DNA of 64,000 nucleotides from Pseudarthrobacter raffinosi (lineage in GTDB: Bacteria > Actinomycetota > Actinomycetes > Actinomycetales > Micrococcaceae). The position numbers and the translations under genes were made by a program. The DNA lies in contig NZ_JAMXBH010000002.1 of the NCBI RefSeq assembly GCF_023913735.1, positions 62,001 through 126,000 on the forward strand, read 5' to 3'. Shown piece by piece: positions 17,517 to 27,136 of this stretch (its first letter is position 1; the number at the start of each line of letters is the position of its first letter). Below the pieces are notes generated by a model. It did not search any database. It worked only from the letters and a program-made list of their open reading frames with translations, and was not told where the DNA came from.

Positions 17517-19324
17517 CCGCTTCGCCCGGCGCCGGGGCGTCCGAAGGGTTCTGGCCCACAGCGCGCCGGGTCCTCGCGTTGCTGCGCCCGTCCAGGGGGC
17601 GGATGCTGGGTGCAGTTGCGGCCACCTGCGCTTTTGTTGCCCTCAACGTCGCGGCGCCGAACTACCTCGGTGATGCCACCGATGTGGTGGTGGATGGGGT
17701 CTACAGCGGAGCGCTCGACGGGCAGCGCCTGGGACTCCTGCTGGCCGCCGTTGCCGCGATGTACATCGGCGCTTCGCTGTTCAACTGGATCCAGGGAGCG
17801 CTGACGGCCAGCGCGGTTCACGGCCTGATGTACCGCCTCCGGGCATCGGTTCAAGACAAGCTGCACCGGCTTCCTTCCACGTACTTCCAAGAGCAGTCCA
17901 GGGGTGATGTCCTGAGCCGCGTCACCAATGACATCGACAATATTTCGCAAGCGCTCAGCCAGGTCCTCACGCAGCTGATCATGTCTGTCCTGATGCTATG
18001 CGGTGCCTTGGCCATGATGCTGTGGATCTCGCCGCTCCTGGCCCTGATCGCGCTTGTTTCGGTGCCCTTGTCCACCCTTATCACCGTTATGGTGGCCCGG
18101 AAGTCCCAAGCGCATTTTGCCCGCCAGTGGACCGAAACGGGTGAGTTGAACGCGCACGTGGAGGAGTTTGTCACCGGGCACGAGGTTATTAAGGCCTTCG
18201 GGTACCAGGACCAGACAGCGGCAGTCTTCAAGGCAAGCAACGACCGCCTGGCCCGGGCATCCGCACGGGCCCAGTATTCATCCGGCATTGTCCAGCCATT
18301 GATGGTCCTTATCGCCAATATCAACTACATCGCGGTGGCGGTGGTGGGGGCGCTCCAGGTCACCATGGGGGCCATGACCATCGGCGGGATCCAGGCGTTC
18401 ATCCAGTTCAGCCGGCTTTTCACCCAGCCTGTGGGCCAGATCGGCGGCATGCTCAACGTCATCCAGTCCTGCGTGGCTTCGGCGCGCCGTGTGTTCGACC
18501 TGCTCGACGCCGCGGAGATACCTGCCGAGCCCGAAAGTGACGGTCACAAACCCAGTCAGGAAGGGCGGATTGTGTTCAGTGATGTCACCTTCGGCTATGC
18601 CCGGGCTGACCCTGTGGTCCGTGGACTGTCGTTCACGGTGGAACCGGGCCGGATGGTCGCGATTGTCGGGCACACGGGCGCCGGCAAGACCACCGTTGTC
18701 AACCTGCTCATGCGGTTCTATGAGGTCGACGCCGGCACGATCACCATCGGGGGTACCGACATTGCTGACATTCCGCGGGACGTCCTGCGCAAGGGATTCG
18801 GGGTGGTGCTGCAGGATGCCTGGCTGTTTTCCGGCACCATCAGGGAGAACATCGAATACGGCCGGCCAGGAGCCACGTTTGCGGAGATCACTGCGGCAGC
18901 AGAGGCGAGCCACGTGGACCACCTCATCAGGTCGCTGCCGGCCGGCTACGACACGATGCTGGGCAACGGGGGAGAGCCGCTCAGCCAGGGCCAGCGCCAG
19001 CTGATCTCCATCGCCCGGGCGCAGTTGGCGGACCGCACTGTGCTGGTCCTGGATGAGGCCACCAGTTCAGTGGATTCCCGGACTGAGGTCCTGATCCGCC
19101 AGGCCATGCGGAGGTTGCGCCGTGGAAAAACAAGCTTTGTGATCGCCCACCGTTTGTCCACGGTCCGGGACGCTGATCTAATTCTGGTCATGGACCACGG
19201 ACGCATTGCAGAGCAGGGAACCCATCGAAGCCTCCTGGCGGCCAACGGCCGCTATGCACGGCTTTACAACGCCCAGTTCGCCGGACGCTCGGGCCGGGCC
19301 GGCACGTTGGAGGCCGGACGATGA
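17513..19324 (+). CDS. ABC exporter half-transporter B (catalytic ATP site)
   Basis: Partner half-transporter of 603 residues, six-helix membrane domain (about 25-330) plus nucleotide-binding domain (about 360-595). Walker A is GHTGAGKTT, Walker B VLVLDEATSSVD with the catalytic Glu, and the H-loop FVIAHRLST is intact. Its signature is LSQGQRQL rather than LSGGQ. In heterodimeric exporters the degenerate site pairs the deviant signature of this subunit with the deviant Walker B of the other, exactly the pattern here. ATGA overlaps at both ends join it to the upstream half-transporter and the downstream GntR regulator, so all three are one operon. Confidence 0.93.
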   Translation: MTASPGAGASEGFWPTARRVLALLRPSRGRMLGAVAATCAFVALNVAAPNYLGDATDVVVDGVYSGALDGQRLGLLLAAVAAMYIGASLFNWIQGALTASAVHGLMYRLRASVQDKLHRLPSTYFQEQSRGDVLSRVTNDIDNISQALSQVLTQLIMSVLMLCGALAMMLWISPLLALIALVSVPLSTLITVMVARKSQAHFARQWTETGELNAHVEEFVTGHEVIKAFGYQDQTAAVFKASNDRLARASARAQYSSGIVQPLMVLIANINYIAVAVVGALQVTMGAMTIGGIQAFIQFSRLFTQPVGQIGGMLNVIQSCVASARRVFDLLDAAEIPAEPESDGHKPSQEGRIVFSDVTFGYARADPVVRGLSFTVEPGRMVAIVGHTGAGKTTVVNLLMRFYEVDAGTITIGGTDIADIPRDVLRKGFGVVLQDAWLFSGTIRENIEYGRPGATFAEITAAAEASHVDHLIRSLPAGYDTMLGNGGEPLSQGQRQLISIARAQLADRTVLVLDEATSSVDSRTEVLIRQAMRRLRRGKTSFVIAHRLSTVRDADLILVMDHGRIAEQGTHRSLLAANGRYARLYNAQFAGRSGRAGTLEAGR

Positions 19325-19701
19325 CAACAACTGGTCCGTTCCCCGGGCCCTGGAAGCCCAACCAGTCCAGCACGGTGGCACTGTTTGAGCAGCTGCGCCT
19401 GCATGTGATCCGCCTCGCGGACAGCGGGGCCCTTCCGCCGGGAACCAAGCTGCCGGCGGTGCGGACCCTGGCGGGGCTGCTCGACGTCGCGCCCCACACG
19501 GCGGCCAGGGCGTATAAGGAGCTGGAGGCAGCCGGTGTCGTGGCCACGAAGGGCAGGAACGGCACCGTGGTGTGCGCGCGTGATGAGCGGGCGGACGCGC
19601 TCTCTCTGGCCGCCAACTCCTATGCGTCGGTGGCCAAGGCCCAAGGTGCCACCTTTGCGGAAGCGGTCCAGCTGCTGGCAGCAGCCTACGACGCCGACTA
19701 G
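19321..19701 (+). CDS. GntR-family regulator, YtrA type
   Basis: Short GntR-type transcription factor of 126 residues. The winged-helix domain is at about residues 20-90, with the recognition region KLPAVRTLAGLLDVAPHTA and the wing ATKGRNGTVV. The C-terminal part is only about 35 residues, as in YtrA regulators that control ABC transporters. Its ATG overlaps the stop of the second half-transporter (ATGA), so it probably autoregulates the exporter operon. The effector is unknown. Confidence 0.9.
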   Translation: MTTTGPFPGPWKPNQSSTVALFEQLRLHVIRLADSGALPPGTKLPAVRTLAGLLDVAPHTAARAYKELEAAGVVATKGRNGTVVCARDERADALSLAANSYASVAKAQGATFAEAVQLLAAAYDAD

Positions 19702-19720
19702 CCGGACCCCGCATGGATAT

Positions 19721-19743
19721 TCGAAGAAGTTTTCGATTAGCAT
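19721..19743 (+). promoter_or_regulatory. LexA-type SOS box and leaderless promoter of uvrA
   Basis: TCGAAGAAGTTTTCGA at 19721-19736 matches 12 of the 14 fixed positions of the actinobacterial/Gram-positive LexA box TCGAACNNNNGTTCGA-type consensus (TCGAACA-NN-TGTTCGA). The -10 candidate TAGCAT (19738-19743) ends six bases before the uvrA GTG. The box overlaps the expected -35/-10 spacer, a repressing position. Confidence 0.65.
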
Positions 19744-19749
19744 TAGTGG

Positions 19750-22677
19750 GTGCCTAAAGCCGTAGCTGAAGAAACAGCAGTCGAATCCGTCCCCGTCGCC
19801 GTTCCCCAGGCCCCAGCCACGCCTGCCCGGCCAGACCTCTCCCGCCTTGTGGTCAAGGGGGCGCGCGAGCATAACCTGCGCAACGTGGACCTGGATCTGC
19901 CCCGTGATGCCATGATCGTTTTCACCGGGCTGTCCGGTTCCGGGAAGTCGTCGCTGGCGTTCGACACAATCTTCGCCGAGGGCCAGCGGCGCTACGTTGA
20001 GTCCCTGTCGGCCTATGCCCGCCAGTTCCTCGGCCAGGTGGACAAGCCGGACGTCGATTTCATCGAGGGGCTCTCGCCGGCGGTATCGATTGACCAGAAG
20101 TCCACCAGCAAGAACCCCCGGTCCACGGTTGGCACCATCACCGAAATTTATGACTACATGCGATTGCTGTGGGCACGCGTGGGACGGCCGCATTGCCCGG
20201 TCTGTGGCGAGGTTGTGGCCCGGCAGACTCCGCAGCAGATCGTGGACCAGCTGCTAGAGCTTGACGAAGGCACACGCTTCCAGGTCCTGGCGCCTGTGGT
20301 GCGGGGGCGCAAGGGCGAGTTCGTGGACCTCTTCAAGGAGCTGACCGCCAAGGGCTATTCGCGTGCCCGGGTGGACGGTGAGCTGATCCAGCTGAGCGAG
20401 CCGCCCAAACTCGGCAAGCAGTTCAAGCACACGATTGAGGTGGTGGTGGACCGCCTGGTGGCTAAGGAAGGCATCAGCCAGCGCCTCACGGACTCCGTTG
20501 AAACGGCGCTTGGCCTGGCCGAAGGCCGGGTGCTGGCCGAGTTCGTCGATCTGGACGCAGACGCGCCGGGACGGCTGCGGGCATTTTCCGAGAACCTCGC
20601 CTGCCCGAACGAACATCCCCTGGCCATCGATGAAATCGAGCCGCGGTCCTTCTCCTTCAACAACCCTTTCGGCGCCTGTTCCGCGTGCAGCGGTATCGGT
20701 ACACGGCTCGAGGTTGACGAAGAACTGATCATTCCGAATCCTGAGCTGTCGTTGTCCGAGGGCGCCATCGCGCCATGGTCACTTGGCACCGCAACAACCG
20801 AGTATTGGAACCGCCTGCTCGAAGGGCTGTCCAAGGAGCTTGGCTTCTCCATGGACACACCCTGGGAGAAGCTGGGCAACGACGTCCGCCAGACCGTCCT
20901 GCACGGCAAGGACCACAAGGTGGTTGTGCAGTACAAGAACCGCTTCGGACGGGAACGCAAATACAGCACCGGCTTCGAAGGTGCCATCCAGTACGTCCAC
21001 CGCAAGCACGGTGAGACGGACTCCGAGTGGGCGCGCGACCGCTACGAAGAGTACATGCGGCAGATCGCTTGCCCCGCGTGCAATGGCGCCCGGCTCAACC
21101 CCGCCTCGCTGTCCGTCCTGATCAACGGCAAGTCCATCGCCGACGTCGCGGCCATGCCCATGCGCGTGTGCGCGGACTTCCTGAACAACCTGGTCCTCAC
21201 CGGCCGCGAGGCCCAGATCGCCCACCAGGTGCTCAAGGAAATACAGGCCCGGCTGACCTTCCTGCTCGACGTCGGGCTGGAATACCTGAATCTCGAGCGC
21301 CCCTCCGCCACCTTGTCCGGCGGCGAAGCGCAGCGAATCCGGCTCGCCACCCAGATCGGTTCCGGCCTCGTGGGCGTCCTTTACGTCCTGGATGAGCCCT
21401 CCATCGGCCTCCACCAGCGCGACAACCGCCGGCTTATTGAGACCCTGACCCGGCTCCGCGACATGGGCAACACGCTTATCGTTGTGGAGCACGATGAGGA
21501 CACCATCCAGGTGGCGGACTGGATCGTGGATATCGGGCCCGGCGCAGGCGAGCACGGCGGCCAGGTGGTGCACTCGGGTTCGTACCAGGATCTCCTGGCC
21601 AACACCAACTCACTGACCGGCGATTACCTGTCCGGCCGCAAGAAGATCGACATCCCCAAGAAGCGGCGCAAATACGACAAAGAGCGTGAGCTGAAGGTCG
21701 TCGGGGCGCGTGAAAACAACCTGGTCAACGTTGATGCGGTCTTCCCCTTGGGCCTGTTCACCGCCGTGACCGGCGTGAGCGGCTCCGGCAAATCCACCCT
21801 GGTCAACGAGATCCTCTACAAGGTGCTGGCCAACAAGCTCAACGGCGCAAAACAGGTGGCCGGACGCCACAAGAGCATCATGGGCCTGGAGCACCTGGAC
21901 AAGGTGGTGCACGTGGACCAGAGCCCTATCGGGCGCACCCCACGCTCCAACCCGGCCACGTACACCGGCGTCTTTGACAACATCCGCAAGCTCTTCGCCG
22001 AGACCACCGAGGCCAAGGTCCGTGGCTACCTGCCAGGCCGGTTCTCCTTCAACGTCAAGGGCGGGCGCTGCGAAGCCTGCGCAGGTGACGGCACGCTGAA
22101 GATCGAAATGAACTTCCTGCCGGACGTCTACGTGCCCTGCGAGGTGTGCCACGGCGCACGGTATAACCGCGAAACCCTCGAAGTCCACTACAAGGGCAAG
22201 ACCATCGCGGACGTGCTCAACATGCCCATCGAAGAAGGTGCGGAGTTCTTCGCGGCCTTCTCCCCGATCGCCCGGCACCTGAACACCCTTGTGGACGTGG
22301 GCCTCGGCTACGTACGGCTGGGACAGCCGGCAACCACCCTCTCCGGCGGCGAGGCCCAGCGTGTCAAGCTCGCCGCGGAACTGCAGAAGCGCTCCAACGG
22401 ACGCAGTGTGTATGTTCTCGACGAGCCCACCACGGGCCTGCACTTCGAGGACATCCGCAAGCTCCTGATGGTCCTTCAAAGTCTGGTGGACAAGGGCAAC
22501 ACCGTGATCACCATCGAACACAACCTGGACGTGATCAAGAGTGCCGACTGGATCGTGGATCTTGGCCCGGACGGCGGTTCGGGCGGCGGCCAGATCGTGG
22601 CCACCGGCACGCCCGAGCAGGTATCGAAATCCACCAAGGGCCACACGGCATCCTTCCTCGCGGAAATACTCGGCTAG
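19750..22677 (+). CDS. uvrA: Excinuclease ABC subunit UvrA
   Basis: Damage-recognition ATPase of nucleotide excision repair, 975 residues. The first ABC cassette has Walker [13 protein letters not shown] near residue 60 and a signature [12 protein letters not shown] near 525. The second has Walker [11 protein letters not shown] near 680 and [12 protein letters not shown] near 865. Zinc-module cysteines appear as CPVC, CSAC, CPAC and, in the second half, CEAC and CEVC. The start is a GTG without ribosome-binding site, six bases after TAGCAT. A Pro/Ala-rich tail of about 30 residues precedes the conserved [16 protein letters not shown]. The LexA-like box upstream suggests SOS induction. Confidence 0.98.
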   Translation: MPKAVAEETAVESVPVAVPQAPATPARPDLSRLVVKGAREHNLRNVDLDLPRDAMIVFTGLSGSGKSSLAFDTIFAEGQRRYVESLSAYARQFLGQVDKPDVDFIEGLSPAVSIDQKSTSKNPRSTVGTITEIYDYMRLLWARVGRPHCPVCGEVVARQTPQQIVDQLLELDEGTRFQVLAPVVRGRKGEFVDLFKELTAKGYSRARVDGELIQLSEPPKLGKQFKHTIEVVVDRLVAKEGISQRLTDSVETALGLAEGRVLAEFVDLDADAPGRLRAFSENLACPNEHPLAIDEIEPRSFSFNNPFGACSACSGIGTRLEVDEELIIPNPELSLSEGAIAPWSLGTATTEYWNRLLEGLSKELGFSMDTPWEKLGNDVRQTVLHGKDHKVVVQYKNRFGRERKYSTGFEGAIQYVHRKHGETDSEWARDRYEEYMRQIACPACNGARLNPASLSVLINGKSIADVAAMPMRVCADFLNNLVLTGREAQIAHQVLKEIQARLTFLLDVGLEYLNLERPSATLSGGEAQRIRLATQIGSGLVGVLYVLDEPSIGLHQRDNRRLIETLTRLRDMGNTLIVVEHDEDTIQVADWIVDIGPGAGEHGGQVVHSGSYQDLLANTNSLTGDYLSGRKKIDIPKKRRKYDKERELKVVGARENNLVNVDAVFPLGLFTAVTGVSGSGKSTLVNEILYKVLANKLNGAKQVAGRHKSIMGLEHLDKVVHVDQSPIGRTPRSNPATYTGVFDNIRKLFAETTEAKVRGYLPGRFSFNVKGGRCEACAGDGTLKIEMNFLPDVYVPCEVCHGARYNRETLEVHYKGKTIADVLNMPIEEGAEFFAAFSPIARHLNTLVDVGLGYVRLGQPATTLSGGEAQRVKLAAELQKRSNGRSVYVLDEPTTGLHFEDIRKLLMVLQSLVDKGNTVITIEHNLDVIKSADWIVDLGPDGGSGGGQIVATGTPEQVSKSTKGHTASFLAEILG

Positions 22678-22755
22678 GCGGTTGGCCTCCGATGACGTAT
22701 GCCGTGTCGGGCATGCGAGTTTCAGCCATGCTCGGTGTCGTGAGAAACTAAGCCG

Positions 22756-23469
22756 GTGACTCAAACAACAGTGCCCGTGATCTTTGACCTGGACGGCACT
22801 CTTGTCGATCCGGCCGGCGGAATATCCGGCGGAATCGCAGCAGCCCTTGCCGCCGCAGGTCTGCCGGTTCCTGGCCAGGACGTCCTGAACTCGATGATCG
22901 GCCCCAAACTCAGCGACGCACTCCAGAGTGTCTGCAAGGTTCCGGCCGAGATGCTTGACGAGGTCATCCGGACTTACCGGCAGTACTACCTGGCCAAGGG
23001 GATAGCCCAGAGCAGGCTGTACCCCGGGATCAGGGAAGCGCTGGAGACCTTCGCGGCCGAAGCCAGGCCAGTGGCCGTCGCCACGCAGAAGCCCGAAGGG
23101 CTGGCCCAGATCGTGCTGCGCCACCACGGCATCGCCAACCTGTTCCAGTCCATCAGGGGTTCGGCAGACAACGAATCGTCAACGGACGGTCCGGTGGGGA
23201 AGGCCGACATCATCGCCGCGGCCCTGGCTGACCTCTCCACCCAGCACGCCGTTATGGTGGGTGACCGCGCCCAGGATGTGGCGGGCGCCATCGCGAACGG
23301 GCTTGACTGCATCGGTGTGGGTTGGGGTTTCGCTCCCGACGGCGAACTCGAGGAAGCCGGGGCCGTCACCGTGGTGGACACCACCGCGGGCATGGTTGCC
23401 GCCATCGGGCGCCTCGAAGCCATCCACGCTGCCGCGATGAGCGAGGTGCGCAACGATGGCGCTGTTTGA
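22756..23469 (+). CDS. HAD-superfamily hydrolase, phosphoglycolate-phosphatase-like
   Basis: Haloacid dehalogenase-type phosphatase of 237 residues. Motif I is FDLDGTLVDP at the N-terminus, motif II lies in VAVATQKPEG, and motif III/IV is near VMVGDRAQDVAGAIANGL. The helical cap after motif I is of the Gph/PGMB (C1) type, so a sugar phosphate or phosphoglycolate substrate is likely but not proven. GTG start. The 3' end overlaps the acyltransferase gene by 14 bases, so the two are probably translated together. It follows uvrA by 78 bases. Confidence 0.88.
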   Translation: MTQTTVPVIFDLDGTLVDPAGGISGGIAAALAAAGLPVPGQDVLNSMIGPKLSDALQSVCKVPAEMLDEVIRTYRQYYLAKGIAQSRLYPGIREALETFAAEARPVAVATQKPEGLAQIVLRHHGIANLFQSIRGSADNESSTDGPVGKADIIAAALADLSTQHAVMVGDRAQDVAGAIANGLDCIGVGWGFAPDGELEEAGAVTVVDTTAGMVAAIGRLEAIHAAAMSEVRNDGAV

Positions 23470-24124
23470 GGCGGTCCGCTGGACATTTCGCGGGCTCGTC
23501 GCGGGCACCTGCCGGCCCACCGTCGTCGGCCTTGAAAACGTCCCCAAAGAGGGGCCCTTCATTGTGGCCCCGAACCATCTTTCCTTCTTTGACAGCGTCA
23601 TTGTCCAGGCACTGATGCCGCGGCCCGTGGCCTTCTTCGCCAAAGCCGAGTACTTCACCACGGGTGGCGTCAAGGGCAGAGTCATGAAGTCCTTTTTTGA
23701 GTCCGTGGGTTCCATCCCGGTGGAGCGCGGCGAGCAGGCAGCAAGCGTCCAGGCGCTCAAAACCCTCCTGGACATCCTCGAAGCGGGCAAAGGCATTGGC
23801 ATCTACCCCGAGGGCACGCGCTCACGGGACGGCATCCTCTACCGCGGCCGCACCGGGGTGGGCTGGCTTGCACTGGCAACCGGAGCTCCCGTGATCCCGG
23901 TTGGACTGATCGGGACGGAGAACCTGCAGCCGGCCGGTGAGAAGGGCTTCAAGCCGCATCACTTCACCATGAAGGTAGGGGAGCCCCTGTATTTCGACAA
24001 GACCGGCCCGGACCATTCGCTGCCGGCGCGGCGGCAGGTCACGGACCGCATCATGGATGCGATCGCCGAACTCAGCGGCCAGGAACGCTCCACCAGCTAC
24101 AACCAAAGTAAAAGCACGGATTAG
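23456..24124 (+). CDS. plsC: 1-acyl-sn-glycerol-3-phosphate acyltransferase
   Basis: Membrane-associated acyltransferase of 222 residues that makes phosphatidic acid in phospholipid synthesis. The catalytic H-x4-D box is NHLSFFDS (near residue 40), and the glycerolphosphate-binding motif is YPEGTRSRDG (near 118). GAPVIPVGLIGTENL follows as the third block. The gene starts inside the end of the HAD hydrolase gene. Its TAG stop abuts the TAGAAT hexamer of the uvrC promoter. Actinobacteria carry several paralogues, so the exact acyl acceptor is uncertain. Confidence 0.9.
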   Translation: MALFEAVRWTFRGLVAGTCRPTVVGLENVPKEGPFIVAPNHLSFFDSVIVQALMPRPVAFFAKAEYFTTGGVKGRVMKSFFESVGSIPVERGEQAASVQALKTLLDILEAGKGIGIYPEGTRSRDGILYRGRTGVGWLALATGAPVIPVGLIGTENLQPAGEKGFKPHHFTMKVGEPLYFDKTGPDHSLPARRQVTDRIMDAIAELSGQERSTSYNQSKSTD

Positions 24125-24130
24125 TAGAAT
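24125..24130 (+). promoter_or_regulatory. -10 element of uvrC (leaderless)
   Basis: TAGAAT begins on the base after the plsC stop codon and ends six bases before the uvrC GTG. No Shine-Dalgarno sequence precedes the GTG. Confidence 0.55.
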
Positions 24131-24136
24131 GAAGTA

Positions 24137-26140
24137 GTGGCAGATCCAGCAAGTTACAGGCCCCAAACGGGTGAAATTCCCACCAATCCCGGGGTGTACC
24201 GGTTCCGCGATCCCCACGGCCGGGTCATCTACGTCGGCAAAGCCAAAAGCCTTCGCTCCCGCCTGAACTCCTACTTCGCGAATCCGGCGGGCCTGCTGCC
24301 CAAAACCCACGCAATGGTTCACACAGCCAGCAGTGTCGAGTGGACGGTGGTGGGCAGCGAGCTGGAGTCGCTGCAGCTTGAATACACCTGGATCAAGGAA
24401 TACAAGCCACGCTTCAACGTGGTCTTCCGCGACGACAAAACCTATCCGTACCTGGCCCTCACCATGAGCGAGAAGCTCCCCAGGGTCCAGGTCATGCGGG
24501 GGGACCGCCGCAAAGGCACACGGTACTTCGGCCCGTACACGGCTGGCGCGATCCGGGAAACCATGGACACCTTGCTGCGGGTTTTCCCCGTCCGCAGCTG
24601 CAGCGCCGGGGTCCTCAAACGGGCCCAGGCGAGCGGCCGGCCCTGCCTGCTGGGCTACATCGACAAATGCTCGGCCCCCTGCGTTGGCCGGGTGACTCCC
24701 GAGGAACACCGGGCCCTGGCGGAGGACTTCTGCGCGTTTATGGGCGGCGAGGCCAAACGCTTCATCACCAAGCTCGAAAAGGAGATGGCCGACGCCGTCG
24801 GCACCCTCGACTACGAGCGTGCGGCGAGGCTCCGTGATGACATCTCCGCCCTGCGGAAGGTCTTTGAGCGCAACGCCGTGGTGCTCGCCGACGATACCGA
24901 CGCCGATGTCTTCGCGCTGCACGAGGACGAGTTGGAGGCTGCCGTCCAGGTGTTCCACGTCAGGGGTGGCCGGATCCGTGGCCAGCGCGGCTGGGTAGTG
25001 GAAAAAGTGGAGGACGCCACCACCCCGGATCTCGTCGAACACCTGCTGCAGCAGGTCTACGGCGACGACGGCGACAGCCATGGCAGGCTGCCCCGCGAAG
25101 TCCTGGTGCCCGTCGAACCCAGCAACGCTGCGGAACTTACGGAATGGCTCGGCGGCCTGCGCGGAGCCAAGGTGGATGTCAGGGTGCCGCAGCGCGGCGA
25201 CAAGGCCGCGCTCATGTCCACCGTCCGTGAAAATGCCGAGCACGCGCTCAAACTGCATAAGACCCGCCGTGCCGGGGACCTCACCGTGCGCTCCCAGGCA
25301 CTGCAGGAGCTGCAGGAAGCCCTGGACCTGCCCGTGGCGCTCCTGCGGATCGAATGCTTCGATGTCTCCCACGTCCAGGGCACCAACGTCGTGGCGTCCA
25401 TGGTGGTGGTCGAGGACGGGCTGCCCAAGAAGTCCGAATACCGGAAATTCTCCGTCACCGGGGCCGCAGCGGCAGACGACACCGCCGCCATGCACGACGT
25501 CCTGACCCGGCGCTTCCGGCATTACCTGCAGGACAAGTCGGCGCAGTCCGAGGCGTCCGCCCTGCCCGGGCACCAGGCCGCCTTGGAAGCAGCCGCTGCT
25601 GCGGTCCTGGACACCACCACGGCCGCCCCGCGGGCAAAATTCGCGTACCCGCCCAACCTGGTGGTGGTCGACGGCGGCAAGCCCCAGGTGAACGCCGCAG
25701 CCCGGGCCCTGGCGGACCTTGGCATTGAGGACGTCTACGTGGTGGGCCTGGCCAAACGCCTTGAGGAAGTCTGGCTGCCGGACAGCGACTTCCCCGTGAT
25801 CCTGCCCAGGACGTCCCAGGGACTCTATCTGCTGCAGAGGATCCGTGACGAAGCCCACCGCTTCGCCATCACCTTCCACCGGCAGAAGCGCGGCAAGGCC
25901 ATGACCGTCTCGGCGCTGGACGGAGTGCCGGGCCTTGGCGAGTCCAAACGCAAGGCCCTGCTCACCCACTTCGGATCCGTCAAAGGCGTGAAAGCCGCCA
26001 CCGCGGCCGAGCTCACGGCGGCCAAGGGCATTGGACCATCCCTTGCCAACGCCATCGTCGCCCACTTCAGCGGCGATGACACGGCCGGCGATGCGCTTCC
26101 GGCCGTGAATATGGCCACCGGCGAAATCATTGAAACCTAG
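24137..26140 (+). CDS. uvrC: Excinuclease ABC subunit UvrC
   Basis: Dual-incision nuclease of UvrABC repair, 667 residues. The N-terminal GIY-YIG domain reads [20 protein letters not shown] (near 18) and makes the 3' incision. The Cys-rich motif follows near residue 155-180 ([20 protein letters not shown]). A UVR motif that binds UvrB is at about 215-250. An RNase H-like endonuclease domain with [17 protein letters not shown] (near 410) and VVDGGKPQV carries the 5' active site. Helix-hairpin-helix repeats ([14 protein letters not shown] and AKGIGPSLA) close the protein. It heads the conserved uvrC-rapZ-yvcK-whiA cluster but is followed by a possible separate promoter. Confidence 0.98.
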   Translation: MADPASYRPQTGEIPTNPGVYRFRDPHGRVIYVGKAKSLRSRLNSYFANPAGLLPKTHAMVHTASSVEWTVVGSELESLQLEYTWIKEYKPRFNVVFRDDKTYPYLALTMSEKLPRVQVMRGDRRKGTRYFGPYTAGAIRETMDTLLRVFPVRSCSAGVLKRAQASGRPCLLGYIDKCSAPCVGRVTPEEHRALAEDFCAFMGGEAKRFITKLEKEMADAVGTLDYERAARLRDDISALRKVFERNAVVLADDTDADVFALHEDELEAAVQVFHVRGGRIRGQRGWVVEKVEDATTPDLVEHLLQQVYGDDGDSHGRLPREVLVPVEPSNAAELTEWLGGLRGAKVDVRVPQRGDKAALMSTVRENAEHALKLHKTRRAGDLTVRSQALQELQEALDLPVALLRIECFDVSHVQGTNVVASMVVVEDGLPKKSEYRKFSVTGAAAADDTAAMHDVLTRRFRHYLQDKSAQSEASALPGHQAALEAAAAAVLDTTTAAPRAKFAYPPNLVVVDGGKPQVNAAARALADLGIEDVYVVGLAKRLEEVWLPDSDFPVILPRTSQGLYLLQRIRDEAHRFAITFHRQKRGKAMTVSALDGVPGLGESKRKALLTHFGSVKGVKAATAAELTAAKGIGPSLANAIVAHFSGDDTAGDALPAVNMATGEIIET

Positions 26141-26141
26141 G

Positions 26142-26147
26142 TAGGGT
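26142..26147 (+). promoter_or_regulatory. Candidate -10 of rapZ-yvcK-whiA
   Basis: TAGGGT lies just after the uvrC stop and would give a leader of about 60 bases before the rapZ ATG. The -35 region is weak, so this is tentative. Confidence 0.3.
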
Positions 26148-26212
26148 AAGGAACGCAGGTTTCCGCCATTGCGGGTGCCTGCCTTCATCTGAACAGGAAC
26201 GGGGCGGAACGA

Positions 26213-27136
26213 ATGGCAGACTCTACGGCGGAATCCGGGACGGAGCAGGACGGGCTGACGCCGGTCAAGCCCCTCGAAGCGGAACTGCTGGTGGTCACCG
26301 GTATGTCAGGGGCGGGACGCAGCACCGCCGCGGACGCACTTGAGGACCATGGCTGGTATGTCGTGGAAAACCTGCCGCCGCAGATGCTCGGCACCCTGGC
26401 CGAGATTGTCTCCCACGCTCCGCAGTCCATTCCGCGGCTGGCCGTGGTGATGGATGTCCGCAGCAAAGGCCTCTTTGTCGACGTCCGTGCGGCCCTGGGG
26501 GCCCTCGCCGCCAGTGGTGTCAAGTTCCGCGTCCTTTTCCTCGACGCCAAAGACGACGTCCTGGTCCGCCGGTTCGAGCAGGGCCGCAGGCCCCATCCGC
26601 TCCAGGAAGGCGGCCGCATCCTCGACGGCATTGCAGCCGAACGGGAGGTGCTCAAGGAACTGCGCGACAGCTCCGACGTCGTACTGGATACCTCGACCTA
26701 CAACGTCCACGCCCTGGCTACCGCCATCACGGAACTCTTTAGCGAGACCGGCCCGGTGGCACTGCGGCTCAACGTCATGAGCTTTGGCTTCAAGTACGGA
26801 CTGCCGGTGGATTCCAACTACGTTGCTGACGTCCGGTTCATCCCGAATCCGCACTGGGTCCCGCAGTTGCGCCCGCATACGGGCCTGGACAAGGACGTCA
26901 GCGATTATGTCCTCGAGGCGGAAGGTGTAAAGAACTTCGTGGACCGCTATGTCCTGGCGCTCGAGCCCGTCCTGGACGGTTACCGGCGCGAAAACAAGCA
27001 CTACGCCACCATCGCCGTCGGCTGTACCGGCGGCAAGCACCGGTCCGTGGCCGTCGCCGTCGAGCTTTCCAAGAAACTGGCACAGTATCCGCGCGTGACC
27101 GTGACCACCACGCATCGGGATCTGGGCCGCGAGTAA
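26213..27136 (+). CDS. rapZ: RapZ/YvcJ nucleotide-binding protein
   Basis: P-loop protein of the RapZ/YvcJ family, 307 residues. In E. coli RapZ guides RNase E to GlmZ RNA; the actinobacterial role is less clear. Walker A is VTGMSGAGRSTAADALE near residue 27 and a Walker B-like VVMDVRS follows. The C-terminal domain shows the family motifs FGFKYGLPVDSNYVADVRF, NPHWVPQLRPHTG and GCTGGKHRSVA, the last part of the RNA/metabolite-binding site. It overlaps yvcK by one base (TAATG). Confidence 0.95.
   Translation: MADSTAESGTEQDGLTPVKPLEAELLVVTGMSGAGRSTAADALEDHGWYVVENLPPQMLGTLAEIVSHAPQSIPRLAVVMDVRSKGLFVDVRAALGALAASGVKFRVLFLDAKDDVLVRRFEQGRRPHPLQEGGRILDGIAAEREVLKELRDSSDVVLDTSTYNVHALATAITELFSETGPVALRLNVMSFGFKYGLPVDSNYVADVRFIPNPHWVPQLRPHTGLDKDVSDYVLEAEGVKNFVDRYVLALEPVLDGYRRENKHYATIAVGCTGGKHRSVAVAVELSKKLAQYPRVTVTTTHRDLGRE

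Noticed and set aside
23822..26188. Very long open frame on the minus strand opposite plsC and uvrC
   Set aside because: Same reason: it mirrors codon bias of uvrC, has no recognisable motif, and would leave uvrC without a coding strand.
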